Assembly (NCBI GenBank): GCA_017471405.1 | Contig: JAFUTK010000002.1 | Location: 1 to 64,000 of the forward strand | From: Ruminococcus sp. | GTDB lineage: Bacteria; Bacillota; Clostridia; Oscillospirales; Ruminococcaceae | DNA length: 64,000 bases | Direction: 5' to 3' | In this document: positions 15,887-24,669 of the stretch, in pieces | How positions within the stretch are numbered: position 1 is the first letter of the stretch | Layout of the letters: each line of letters opens with the position of its first letter | Program-made: the position numbers and the translations under genes | The notes under the pieces: model-generated | The model's input: the letters and a program-made list of their open reading frames with translations, nothing else | The model's database searches: none | Told to the model about the DNA's origin: nothing

Positions 15887-16860
15887 GCGCCGACATCTTC
15901 GATATGCTGGACAAGGCGGGCTTCGGTTCAAACGTTCACGAGGTAGCCGCCGAAGGGGAATGCCGGGTGCTGCGGCTGGACGATGAGACCGGCGAGGGCT
16001 TTATGACTATGTACAGGGTCTTTGACGGAGTGTATCTTATGTACAACGACTTCCACCTGAGGAGCTGCATATCACAGTATCAGAACGCCGAAACGGTGCT
16101 GTGCATCGACCACTGCCGGGAGGGACGCATCGAGCACGAGAACGGTCTGGGCAGCCGCTATTATATGGAGGCGGGCGACCTGCGCATTGACAGGCGAGTT
16201 CACCACGAGGGCAGGATAGACCTGCCCCTTTCTCACTATCACGGGATAACAATAGGCTTTGTGCAGGGCGCAGCTGAGAGGTCGCTTGCGGCTGCATTCC
16301 CTGAAATGAGGATAGACCTTTCAGCTCTTGGCGAAAGGTTCTGCCCTGACGGGAGAGAGTTCCTGATACGCAGGAATGAGCAGCTGAACCTTTTGTTTTC
16401 GCAGCTGTATCATGCGCCAAAGGCTGTCCGGACTGATTACTTCAGGGTAAAGACTGCCGAGCTGCTTCTGCTGCTGACTACCGTTGACCCGGCAGAGTGT
16501 GTTCCGGTGAGGCAGTATTTCCCCGCCAGCCAGACGGATAAGATAAAAAGTATTCAAATGCTTATCACAGGCGAGCTGCACGAAAACTTCACAGTCGAGG
16601 AGCTGTCCCGGCGCTTTGAGCTGCCCCCTGCTACCCTGAGGAACGTGTTCAAGACGGTTTACGGCGAGCCTATCTACAGGTACATCAAGGCTTATAAAAT
16701 GAAAGCCGCCGCGGCTATGCTCATTTCCGACAGATCGCTGACGGTGTCTGAAATATCCCAGCGGCTGGGTTACGACAACGCATCTAAATTTTCCGCTGCA
16801 TTCAAGGACGTGATGGGAGTTACTCCCCACTCCTACCGCAGCGAACAGGAGGCAATATAA
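15883..16860 (+). CDS. AraC-family transcriptional regulator
   Basis: A 325-residue protein with an N-terminal sensing domain (about 1-215) and a C-terminal double helix-turn-helix (about 222-322). FTVEELSRRFELPPATLRNV is the first HTH, and ISQRLGYDNASKFSAAF with VMGVTPHSYR is the conserved second HTH and end. GTG start in a GTGA overlap with the S-component gene; its stop overlaps the ATG of the next ABC gene. AraC proteins in such ECF/ABC loci often sense the imported molecule. It is not an obvious reader of the GTTAG palindromes, since AraC sites are normally direct repeats. Confidence 0.9.
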   Translation: MSADIFDMLDKAGFGSNVHEVAAEGECRVLRLDDETGEGFMTMYRVFDGVYLMYNDFHLRSCISQYQNAETVLCIDHCREGRIEHENGLGSRYYMEAGDLRIDRRVHHEGRIDLPLSHYHGITIGFVQGAAERSLAAAFPEMRIDLSALGERFCPDGREFLIRRNEQLNLLFSQLYHAPKAVRTDYFRVKTAELLLLLTTVDPAECVPVRQYFPASQTDKIKSIQMLITGELHENFTVEELSRRFELPPATLRNVFKTVYGEPIYRYIKAYKMKAAAAMLISDRSLTVSEISQRLGYDNASKFSAAFKDVMGVTPHSYRSEQEAI

Positions 16861-18611
16861 TGGGAAAGGATATGAACGGCTCCTTTGGCTGGCTGCTGAG
16901 CCAGTCAGGGGAGAGAAAAGGGAAATTCATAGCCAGCGTGGTGCTGGCGGCATTAAGTACGGTATGCGGTATCGTGCCGTACTATTTTGTTGCCAAGATA
17001 GTAAAGCTGCTGCTGGAGGGCAGCAGGGATACCGGCACCTATCTGATATACTGCGGGATAATACTTGCGCTCTGGCTGGGACATTCGCTGTTCCACGCAC
17101 TATCCACAGCCAATTCGCATCTTGCTACCTTCCACACCCTTGCGGTAATGCGAAAGAAGGCTCTCGACAAGCTCTCGAAAATGCCGCTGGGCGACGTGAT
17201 GAGCCAGCCCTCGGGCGCGCTGAAAAGCACAATAGTTGAGCGCATTGACAGCATTGAAACGACACTTGCCCATATCCTGCCGGAGTTCACCACCGGCATT
17301 GGCGCACCGGTCATCGTGCTGATATATGTGTTCATCATCAACTGGAAGCTGGGACTGGCGGCACTCATCACAATACCGCTGGGAGTGGTCTGCTACTGCC
17401 TGATGATGTTCGGCTACGAGGAGAACTACAAGCGCACCGTCAAGGCGGTAAAGGAGCTCAACTCCGTCACCGGAGAATACATAAACGGCATTGAGGTCAT
17501 CAAGGTCTTCGGCAAGGCGCAGTCCAGCTATGAGAAGTTTGCCGCTGCCGCCAAGGAGTCCGCCGCAAGCTTTGTGGACTGGATGAGAAAATGCAACGTC
17601 TATATGACCTTTGCTATGTGCATTATGCCGGCAACGATGGTATCCGTACTTCCCATAGGCGGAATTATGGCAATGCACGGGACGGTCACTGCCGCGGACT
17701 TCATCACAATAATTATCCTAACTGTCGGGCTTATCGAGCCGTTGATAGGTGTTATGTCCTACTCCGACGACATTGCCCAGATGGACACTATAGTCACCGA
17801 GGTAAGGGGCATTATTGACGCGCCGGAGATGGTGCGCCCCGAAAAGCTCACCAAGCAGCTGAACGGCGGCGATATCGTCCTCGATGACGTTCACTTCGGC
17901 TACAGTGAAAAGGAGATACTTCACGGCGTTTCTATGACGGTGCATAAGGGTGAGTTTATTGCCCTTGTGGGTCCTTCGGGAAGCGGAAAATCCACGATAG
18001 CAAGGCTCATCGCCAGCCTTTGGGACGTAAGTGAGGGGAGCATATCCCTGGGCGGAGTGGATATCAAGGATATCCCTCTTGACGACTACAACCGCCGCAT
18101 TGCCTATGTCTCGCAGGACAACTTCCTGTTCGATATTTCTGTTAGGGAGAATATCCGTCTCGGAAGCCCGGGAGCCACCGATGAAGAGGTTGAGCAGGCG
18201 GCAAGGCTTTGCGGCTGCCACGACTTCATTATGAGCCTTGAAAAGGGCTACGACACCGTTGCCGGCTCGTCGGGAGGACACCTCTCCGGCGGCGAGCGTC
18301 AGCGCATAGCCATAGCCAGAGCTATGCTTAAGAACGCCGATATCATTATCCTCGACGAGGCCACCGCCTACACCGACCCGGAGAATGAAGCGCTTATCCA
18401 GCGCAGCGTGGCCAGACTTGTGGAGGGCAAGACCCTTATCGTTATCGCTCACAGGCTCTCCACAGTCAAGAACGCCGACAGGCTCTATGTCATAAACGGA
18501 GGCGTCATCGAGGAGCAGGGCACTCACGAGGAGATGCTCTCAAAGGACGGCCTCTACAGCAAAATGTGGGCGGCGCATATCTCTGCAAAGGACGGTGAGG
18601 ACGATGTTTAA
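16860..18611 (+). CDS. ABC half-transporter, fused permease-ATPase (1 of 2)
   Basis: A 583-residue type IV ABC protein with six membrane segments in residues about 15-300, then a nucleotide-binding domain with Walker A GPSGSGKST, signature LSGGERQR, Walker B IIILDEAT and the H-loop IAHRLST. It forms a likely heterodimer with the product of the overlapping next gene. Pairs of this kind include drug exporters and siderophore importers of the YbtPQ/IrtAB type; the association with ECF genes and an AraC regulator leans to the latter, as inference. The start overlaps the araC-like gene stop (TAATG). Confidence 0.9.
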   Translation: MGKDMNGSFGWLLSQSGERKGKFIASVVLAALSTVCGIVPYYFVAKIVKLLLEGSRDTGTYLIYCGIILALWLGHSLFHALSTANSHLATFHTLAVMRKKALDKLSKMPLGDVMSQPSGALKSTIVERIDSIETTLAHILPEFTTGIGAPVIVLIYVFIINWKLGLAALITIPLGVVCYCLMMFGYEENYKRTVKAVKELNSVTGEYINGIEVIKVFGKAQSSYEKFAAAAKESAASFVDWMRKCNVYMTFAMCIMPATMVSVLPIGGIMAMHGTVTAADFITIIILTVGLIEPLIGVMSYSDDIAQMDTIVTEVRGIIDAPEMVRPEKLTKQLNGGDIVLDDVHFGYSEKEILHGVSMTVHKGEFIALVGPSGSGKSTIARLIASLWDVSEGSISLGGVDIKDIPLDDYNRRIAYVSQDNFLFDISVRENIRLGSPGATDEEVEQAARLCGCHDFIMSLEKGYDTVAGSSGGHLSGGERQRIAIARAMLKNADIIILDEATAYTDPENEALIQRSVARLVEGKTLIVIAHRLSTVKNADRLYVINGGVIEEQGTHEEMLSKDGLYSKMWAAHISAKDGEDDV

Positions 18612-20337
18612 GATACTCAGAAACTTCTTTGATTTCTGTAACGAGGAGGACAGGCGCCGTTTCTATGCCTCTATCGTTTTCAGCCTGTTTCAGGCGATGT
18701 TCGAGGCGCTGAAAATACCTGCTATCGCAGTAATGGTAAAGGCGCTGCTAGATAATAATGTGACGGCAAAGACCTGCCTTATCTGTCTTGGGATAATGCT
18801 TGTGAGCATCATCGGTGCGGGACTTCTGAAAGCCAAGGCAACGATGCTCCAGACCGAGGGCGGCTACAACACCTGCGCCCAGAAGCGAATGAAGCTGGCG
18901 GAGCATCTGCGCTACCTGCCTATGGGCTATTACAACGAGAACAGCTTGGGGCGGATAATGTCAGTCACCACCAACACCATGCAGAACCTTGAAAATGTGG
19001 CGACGAGAGTTGTTATGATAGTCTGCTCCGGACTGCTGGCAACGGCGGTGATAACCGTTATGCTGTTTTTCTTCGACTGGAGGATAGGTCTGCTGCTGGT
19101 GGTAGGGCTGGCGGTCTTCTTTGCGGTGAACAGCGGCATGATGAAGGCCTCCGCCGGAATGGCAAAGCAGAAGCTGGAAAAGGATTCGGCGCTGGTGGCA
19201 AACGTCATCGAGTACATTCAGGGCATTTCAGAGGTAAAGGCCTTCTCCCTCACCGGCAGCCAGAGCAAGCGGCTCAACAAAGCGATAGATGAGAACGAGC
19301 AGGCCAACTCCTCAATGGAGCTGAAGCTCATTCCCTATATGACTGTCCAGAGCTTCTGGCTCAAGGCACTGGGAACTGTCATCACCGGCGCATCTGTGCT
19401 GCTGCACATAAACGGAAATATGGACCTGCTGACCTGCATTATAATGATAATCAGCTCATATCTCATCTACGCCCAGCTGGACAACGCCGGCAAGTATTCC
19501 GCGCTGCTGAGAACGGTTGATGTCAGCGTTCGTCAGGCGCAGGAGATACTTGACACCCCGCAGATGGACATTTCGGGTGAGGATATCCGCCCCGAGCATT
19601 TTGATATAGCTGCCGAAAGCATCGGCTTTGCCTACGAGCAGAGGAAAATAATCGACGGCGTGAGCCTGAATATCCCGGAGCGTACCTCCACCGCCATAGT
19701 CGGGCCCTCCGGCGGCGGAAAGACCACCCTCACCTCGCTGCTTTCCCGCTTTTGGGACGTGGACGAGGGAAAAGTCACCCTTGACGGCAGGGACGTTCGG
19801 GAATACAGTATGGACGCGCTGATGAGAAACTACAGCTTCGTATTCCAGCGGGTGTATCTCTTTGCGGACACTATCGCTAACAACATTCGCTTCGGTCAGC
19901 CGGAGGCGCCGATGGAAAAGGTCATCGAGGCGGCCAAAAAGGCTTGTTGCCACGACTTCATAATGCAGCTGCCCGAGGGCTACGACACTGTCATAGGTGA
20001 GGGCGGAGCCAGCCTCTCCGGCGGTGAGAAGCAGCGCATCTCCATTGCCAGAGCCATAATGAAGGATTCGCCCATAATCGTCCTTGACGAGGCCACCGCC
20101 AACGTTGACCCGGAGAACGAGGCCGACCTGATAAACGCCATCGAAGCCCTCACAAAGGAAAAGACGGTGATTATGATAGCACATAGACTGAAAACTGTCC
20201 GTAACGCTGACAGCATCATTGTCATCTCCGATGGCAGAATAGCCCAGCAGGGCAAACACGAGGAGCTGATGAGCCGGGAGGGCATCTACCGCACCTTCGT
20301 TGAGAGCAGACGCGAGGCGGCGTCCTGGAGGCTCTGA
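18604..20337 (+). CDS. ABC half-transporter, fused permease-ATPase (2 of 2)
   Basis: A 577-residue partner of the preceding half-transporter: six membrane segments, then Walker A GPSGGGKTT, signature LSGGEKQR, Walker B IIVLDEAT and IAHRLKT. ATG 18604 is chosen as start, with GGTGAGG just upstream; GTG 18595 is a possible alternative. It overlaps the previous gene by 8 bases. Both catalytic glutamates following Walker B are present in the pair, so both sites look competent. Confidence 0.9.
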   Translation: MFKILRNFFDFCNEEDRRRFYASIVFSLFQAMFEALKIPAIAVMVKALLDNNVTAKTCLICLGIMLVSIIGAGLLKAKATMLQTEGGYNTCAQKRMKLAEHLRYLPMGYYNENSLGRIMSVTTNTMQNLENVATRVVMIVCSGLLATAVITVMLFFFDWRIGLLLVVGLAVFFAVNSGMMKASAGMAKQKLEKDSALVANVIEYIQGISEVKAFSLTGSQSKRLNKAIDENEQANSSMELKLIPYMTVQSFWLKALGTVITGASVLLHINGNMDLLTCIIMIISSYLIYAQLDNAGKYSALLRTVDVSVRQAQEILDTPQMDISGEDIRPEHFDIAAESIGFAYEQRKIIDGVSLNIPERTSTAIVGPSGGGKTTLTSLLSRFWDVDEGKVTLDGRDVREYSMDALMRNYSFVFQRVYLFADTIANNIRFGQPEAPMEKVIEAAKKACCHDFIMQLPEGYDTVIGEGGASLSGGEKQRISIARAIMKDSPIIVLDEATANVDPENEADLINAIEALTKEKTVIMIAHRLKTVRNADSIIVISDGRIAQQGKHEELMSREGIYRTFVESRREAASWRL

Positions 20338-20338
20338 G

Positions 20339-21082
20339 ATGGGCGGACTTTTCACAGCCGATGTTGAAAACCGGGGGCTTGTCCTCGACCCGAGAACAAA
20401 GCTGCTGGTGATGATAACGCTGGTGATATTTGCGCTGGGCGGAACGGGCAGCGATATCCTCCTTGTGAGGTGTGTCACTGTTGCAGTGAGTGTGCTCCCT
20501 ATCATTCTTCTCATCACAGCAGGGCAGAGGAAAAAAGCTCTGCTGTTCGGGCTAATTTACGGAGGCATAAAGCTGCTGGAGATATTTGTCGTTTCTAAGG
20601 CCACCGGCGCTGCGCTGACGGTGATCGGGCTGTGCTGTATGGTGTTCGTGCGGCTGATGCCTGGGCTTATAATGGGAGCGTATATGCTCTCCTCCACCAC
20701 AGTCAGCGAGTTCATTGCCGCTATGCACAGAATGCACGTCCCTCAGCAGATAACCATACCTATGTCGGTGATGTTCCGTTTCTTCCCCACCGTTCTGGAG
20801 GAATTCTCTGCAATAAACACCGCTATGAAAATGCGGGGCATAAGCCTCGGAGGAAAGCACTCCGGCAAGCTGATAGAATACCGTCTGGTGCCGCTGATGG
20901 TTTGCTCGGTGAACATCGGCAGCGAGCTTTCGGCGGCGGCTCTCACTAGGGGCTTAGGCGTGAAGGTGCGCAGGACAAACATCTGTAAAATAGGCTTTCA
21001 CCTTCCCGACGGGGCGGTGCTGCTGCTGGCAGCGGCGCCTTATGTGCTGTGGATCCTTGGAATGATCGGAGTGGTAAAATGA
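20339..21082 (+). CDS. ECF transporter transmembrane (T) component
   Basis: A 247-residue EcfT-like scaffold. DPRTKLLVMITLVIFAL near the N terminus is typical, with several membrane segments, and the two coupling motifs that contact the ATPases appear as MKMRGI and LTRGL (family form Ala-Arg-Gly). The start is ATG 20339 with GGAGG at 20326-20330, just after the ABC gene stop. It is dedicated to this locus rather than the shared EcfT, because S, T and A genes lie in one operon (group I ECF layout). Confidence 0.88.
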   Translation: MGGLFTADVENRGLVLDPRTKLLVMITLVIFALGGTGSDILLVRCVTVAVSVLPIILLITAGQRKKALLFGLIYGGIKLLEIFVVSKATGAALTVIGLCCMVFVRLMPGLIMGAYMLSSTTVSEFIAAMHRMHVPQQITIPMSVMFRFFPTVLEEFSAINTAMKMRGISLGGKHSGKLIEYRLVPLMVCSVNIGSELSAAALTRGLGVKVRRTNICKIGFHLPDGAVLLLAAAPYVLWILGMIGVVK

Positions 21083-22497
21083 GCATTGCGGCAAGGCTTA
21101 AGGATATCTCATTCAGCTATCCGAACAATAGTGAGGGCGCACTGAACGGCCTAAGCCTAGAGATAAGACAGGGCGAGTGCGTACTGCTCTGCGGAGCCTC
21201 CGGCTGCGGGAAAACCACAGTCACTAGGCTGCTGAACGGCCTGATACCTCACTATTACGAGGGAGATTTAAGCGGAGAGGTGACGGTATTCGGTAAAGAT
21301 ATCCGCAGCACCGCTATAGAGGAGCTGGCAGGCATAGTTGGCAGCGTGTTCCAGAACCCCAGGAGCCAGTTCTTCTGTGTAGACACCACAGCGGAGCTCG
21401 CCTTCGGCTGCGAGAATATGGGGCTAGCCGAGGACGAGATACGGTCAAGGGTGGATAAAACCGTCAGGGATATGAAAATAGAAAAGCTGCTTGACCGAAG
21501 CATCTTCAATTTATCCGGAGGGGAGAAGCAGAAGATAGCCTGCGCAGGAGTATCTGCAATGCTGCCGGAGCTTATAGTGCTTGACGAGCCCACCTCAAAT
21601 CTCGACCTTGACGCTATCGACGGGCTTCGGGAGATAATCGCAGGCTGGAAGGCACAGGGAAGGACAATCGTAATAGCCGAGCACCGGTTGGGCTGGCTTG
21701 AAGGCCTTTGCGACAGAGTGATATATTTGGAAAAGGGCAGCCTCAGCTGCGACTTCTCCGGCGGAGAGTTTTTCTCTCTCGATACCGAAATGTTTAGCGG
21801 TATGGGGCTCAGAGCCTTTGCCGCAAAGCAGAACTTTCTCGAAAGTGAGACAGGCATCTCAGCGATAAAGCCCTTTGAGAACAGCGGCAGTATTACCCTT
21901 GATACCTTTGTCTACAGCTACGGCAGGCACAAGGCGCTTGATATCAAAAGACTTGAAATTCCCGCCGGCTCGGTGACGGCTGTTGTGGGGCACAACGGAG
22001 CGGGGAAATCCACCTTTACCAGATGCCTCTGCGGTCTGCAAAAGGGCTTCAAGGGGAGAGTGACGGTGGGCGGTAAGGCCTGCCGTCCAAAGGATATGAT
22101 GAGGCTTTCCTATATGGTGATGCAGGACGTAAACCGCCAGCTCTTTGCGGAATCGGTGCTTGAAGAGGTAATGCTGGGAGCTGACGACGGCGCGGAAAAT
22201 GAGGCAATAGAGCTGCTGGAGCGGCTCGGCATCCCGGAGCTTAAGGAGCGCCACCCTATGTCCCTCTCGGGCGGGCAGAAGCAGCGCGTTGCTATTGCAT
22301 CGGCTCTTATGGCTGGGAAACGGCTGCTGGTATTTGACGAGCCCACCAGTGGGCTTGACCTGAAAAGTATGGAATGTACTGCGGAGCTGCTGGGTTCACT
22401 CGGTAAGGATATCACAGTGCTGATAGTCACTCACGATATGGAGCTTATAGACCGCTGCTGCACGCATATCCTGCATATTGAGAACGGGAGGATTTGA
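21079..22497 (+). CDS. ECF transporter ATPase, fused A-A' component
   Basis: A 472-residue duplicated ABC ATPase. The first domain has Walker A GASGCGKTT (39-47), LSGGEKQK (145-152) and Walker B LIVLDEPTSNLD. The second has GHNGAGKST (about 304-312), LSGGQKQR and LLVFDEPTSGLD. It energises the T and S components at 20339 and 15320. The start is ATG 21079 in an ATGA overlap with the T gene. Last gene of the ECF operon, before the composite palindrome at 22546. Confidence 0.92.
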   Translation: MSIAARLKDISFSYPNNSEGALNGLSLEIRQGECVLLCGASGCGKTTVTRLLNGLIPHYYEGDLSGEVTVFGKDIRSTAIEELAGIVGSVFQNPRSQFFCVDTTAELAFGCENMGLAEDEIRSRVDKTVRDMKIEKLLDRSIFNLSGGEKQKIACAGVSAMLPELIVLDEPTSNLDLDAIDGLREIIAGWKAQGRTIVIAEHRLGWLEGLCDRVIYLEKGSLSCDFSGGEFFSLDTEMFSGMGLRAFAAKQNFLESETGISAIKPFENSGSITLDTFVYSYGRHKALDIKRLEIPAGSVTAVVGHNGAGKSTFTRCLCGLQKGFKGRVTVGGKACRPKDMMRLSYMVMQDVNRQLFAESVLEEVMLGADDGAENEAIELLERLGIPELKERHPMSLSGGQKQRVAIASALMAGKRLLVFDEPTSGLDLKSMECTAELLGSLGKDITVLIVTHDMELIDRCCTHILHIENGRI

Positions 22498-22525
22498 ACT
22501 AAGCTCTGAAAATTACTCTTACACA

Positions 22526-22554
22526 TTGACTTTTAACAACTAATGTGCTATAAT
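22526..22554 (+). promoter_or_regulatory. Promoter of the 22627 operon
   Basis: TTGACT at 22526-22531 and TATAAT at 22549-22554 with a 17-base spacer. The -10 lies inside the left arm of the palindrome at 22546-22585. Confidence 0.8.
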
Positions 22555-22590
22555 GCCGTTAGCAATAACTAACGGCATTATAGCATTTTT
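22546..22590 (+). promoter_or_regulatory. Composite palindrome: operator site 3 inside a 17-bp stem followed by T5
   Basis: A perfect 17-bp stem (22546-22562 and 22569-22585) with loop CAATAA, followed by TTTTT. Its core is GTTAG-CAATAA-CTAAC (22558-22573). It can act as a repressor site over the transcription start and as an intrinsic terminator of the upstream ECF operon. Confidence 0.75.
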
Positions 22591-22626
22591 CAGACCTGTG
22601 CTTTAATGCCGGCAAAGGGTGTTTGT

Positions 22627-23367
22627 ATGAAGTATATAGGACAGGAAAAACGCAGGGGATGCCTGCTTGCGGGTTTTGCTTCGATGCTGCTCTGTGGGAT
22701 AAGTGACTGCCTGCTTTCGTTTATGGGCGAGGGCGAGCCCTATGCTGTGGACAAGATCGTAGGAATGGATATCGCAGACGTTCCGCTGTGGTACTATCAG
22801 GTGTCGTTTGTGATAGGGATAATCGCGGCGGCGGGGTATTTCCTCGGCGTATCTGCGGTGTGGTCCTACGCAAGTGACAGGCTTGACGGCAGACCGACAA
22901 AGGCGCTGAAGGCCTACTCCTTTGGCGGAACAATGATGTCCGTAGGCATTTTCGGGATTCACTCCATCTGCTGTATAGCGCTGATGAATGTCAGGGCGGC
23001 GGTGCTTTCGGGAGTGACAGCCGGGGATATCGAAAAATACTTTGTTCCCTCATCGCTGCACCCATTCATCGTGGGTACTGCATGGCAGACCACTGCCGAC
23101 CTGATATCGGGCATAGCCTTTATTGTTATGGTCTGCAAGGGCGTGATAAATGTCCGCAAGGCGTGGATAGCGGTGGGGCCCCTCAGCCTTTATGTGATAT
23201 GTCAAGCACTGGGGACACTACTGCGGGCTGTGACCGGCAACAGTCTCTTCAAGCACTGGCTGGCAGGCGGGGAGTCCTGGGGAATAGCGTTTATGTTTTT
23301 AGCGGTCTTTAGTATAAGCAAGTCTGCACCTGAGAGGTATTCAGGCGGCACAAGGGAGGCTGAGTGA
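22627..23367 (+). CDS. Integral membrane protein of unknown function
   Basis: A 246-residue protein with about six membrane segments, two near the N terminus flanking GEGEPYAVDKIVGMD and the rest spread to residue 235. I do not recognise the family with certainty. The start is taken as ATG 22627, with AAAGGGTG at 22614-22621 well spaced; ATG 22606 would place the ribosome site inside the gene. First gene behind operator site 3 and overlapping paralogue B, so probably part of the same physiological response as the ECF locus. Confidence 0.7.
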   Translation: MKYIGQEKRRGCLLAGFASMLLCGISDCLLSFMGEGEPYAVDKIVGMDIADVPLWYYQVSFVIGIIAAAGYFLGVSAVWSYASDRLDGRPTKALKAYSFGGTMMSVGIFGIHSICCIALMNVRAAVLSGVTAGDIEKYFVPSSLHPFIVGTAWQTTADLISGIAFIVMVCKGVINVRKAWIAVGPLSLYVICQALGTLLRAVTGNSLFKHWLAGGESWGIAFMFLAVFSISKSAPERYSGGTREAE

Positions 23368-23852
23368 TGGTTCTTTCGGTCATTGAGGGCTTTGCGCTCT
23401 TATTTGTTCTGCTGCTGGTCTGCGTTATCAATATCAAAAACGGCGCAGTCGGTGGGGTGCATTACTATGAGAAGGACGTAAAGGACAGAGTAATTAAGCT
23501 GGGGCTTATCACCGAGGAACAGATCAAGCGGAACAAGCTGCTGTCATTTATCCCATTTGCCATAGCGCTGCTGATAGTCTCGCCTGTTATGGCGTTTTAC
23601 GTCAACGGTGCAGAGACCTTTTTGCAGGGCTTTGCACAGCTGACTGTTATGTATGCGGTCTGTGGACTGTTTGACCGCATTTTCATCGACTGGTACTGGG
23701 TAGGGCATACTAAGGCCTGGATAATTGAAGGCACAGAAGACCTTATGCCATATATCAATGCAAAGGTGTGGGTCAGGAAGCTTATCCTGACTGTTATTCT
23801 GTACCCGGCACTTGCGGCGCTGCTGTCGTGGATATTTATGCTGTTCAGGTAG
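23367..23852 (+). CDS. Membrane protein of unknown function, paralogue B
   Basis: A 161-residue protein with four predicted membrane segments (about 2-20, 63-82, 86-112, 139-160). It shares FLQGF, GLFDRIFIDW and IIEGTEDLM with FLQGF, GIYDTFFMDW and RLEGTEHM of the protein at 14636, in the same order and spacing, so the two are paralogues. The start is ATG 23367 in a TGATG overlap, with GGGAGG at 23354-23359. Confidence 0.75.
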   Translation: MVLSVIEGFALLFVLLLVCVINIKNGAVGGVHYYEKDVKDRVIKLGLITEEQIKRNKLLSFIPFAIALLIVSPVMAFYVNGAETFLQGFAQLTVMYAVCGLFDRIFIDWYWVGHTKAWIIEGTEDLMPYINAKVWVRKLILTVILYPALAALLSWIFMLFR

Positions 23853-23896
23853 GGCCGCCGGCAGATACCAAATATAATTTCAGGGAGGAAGCTTCG

Positions 23897-24538
23897 ATGA
23901 CTGAAAAGCAATACAAGGCTCTTTCGGTAAAGGAATTCACCAAGGCTGCAGAGGTCTATGAGACAGACCACGCAGGAGTTTACAATATGTGCAAGAAGGA
24001 CTACCCCGATGTGTTAGCAGAGCTTGAAAAGGAGCCCTTTACAGACCTTCTGGACTGCGGCTGCGGCACTGCGCCGATGCTCACACTGCTGCATGAGAAA
24101 TATCCCGAAAAGCACTACACCGGCATAGACCTCACCCCAAGAATGATAGAGGTCGCAAGGGCAAAGAAAATGGAGAACGTGGAGCTTGTGGTGGGGGACT
24201 GCGAAAAGCTGCCCTTTGCGGAGAATTCCTTCGATGCGGTGATCTGCTGTCAGAGCTTTCATCACTATCCCAACGTGCAGGATTTCTTTAACAGCGTTTA
24301 CAGGGTGCTTCGTCCGGGCGGACGTCTTATCCTGCGGGATATGACTATGAAGACCGCCCCGGTGCGTTGGTTCTGCAATCACATCGAAATGCCGCTGGCT
24401 CATCTTATCGGCAAGGGCGACGTAAGGATATACGGGCGCAAGGATGTTGACACGCTCTGCAATAAGGCGGGGCTGCGTATGGAGTTATTTGAAAAGCGGG
24501 GCTTTTGCCGTCTTCACTGCGTAGCGAGGAAGCTTTGA
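23897..24538 (+). CDS. Class I SAM-dependent methyltransferase
   Basis: A 213-residue Rossmann methyltransferase of the UbiE/COQ5-like group. SAM motif I is LLDCGCGTAPML at about 49-60, followed by GIDLTPRMIEVA, VVGDCEKLPF, FDAVICCQSFHHY and LRPGGRLILRD. The start is ATG 23897 with AGGGAGG at 23882-23888; the longer open frame upstream has no ribosome site. Probably co-transcribed with the two membrane proteins behind operator site 3. The substrate is unknown; methylation of the molecule transported by the island is one possibility. Confidence 0.88.
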   Translation: MTEKQYKALSVKEFTKAAEVYETDHAGVYNMCKKDYPDVLAELEKEPFTDLLDCGCGTAPMLTLLHEKYPEKHYTGIDLTPRMIEVARAKKMENVELVVGDCEKLPFAENSFDAVICCQSFHHYPNVQDFFNSVYRVLRPGGRLILRDMTMKTAPVRWFCNHIEMPLAHLIGKGDVRIYGRKDVDTLCNKAGLRMELFEKRGFCRLHCVARKL

Positions 24539-24543
24539 AGCTA

Positions 24544-24630
24544 TTGACAAAAAACGACAAAAGTGATATCATTAAGACGTTAGTTGCAGCTAACGTCTTT
24601 TTTGGTTCGTACATTAGCCGCTGCTAATGT
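24544..24630 (+). promoter_or_regulatory. Promoter with operator sites 4 and 5 upstream of the P-type ATPase operon
   Basis: TTGACA at 24544-24549 and TATCAT at 24567-24572, spacer 17. Site 4: AAGACGTTAG-TTGCAG-CTAACGTCTT at 24574-24599, followed by T-rich sequence, so it is also a terminator-like stem. Site 5: ACATTAGC-CGCT-GCTAATGT at 24611-24630, same 6-base TTAG/CTAA spacing with A/T in place of G/C at the outer position. Confidence 0.75.
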
Positions 24631-24669
24631 GGAAAAATCATTTACTCAGTATGAAGGGAACGATGAAAA

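Noticed and set aside
15883..16860. The AraC protein as the reader of the GTTAG-N6-CTAAC palindromes
   Set aside because: AraC-type monomers bind direct repeats through two HTH motifs; short perfect palindromes fit dimeric repressors of other families better.
24336..24540. Additional coding frames opposite the methyltransferase
   Set aside because: Minus-strand open frames here only mirror the real gene and lack ribosome sites and family motifs.
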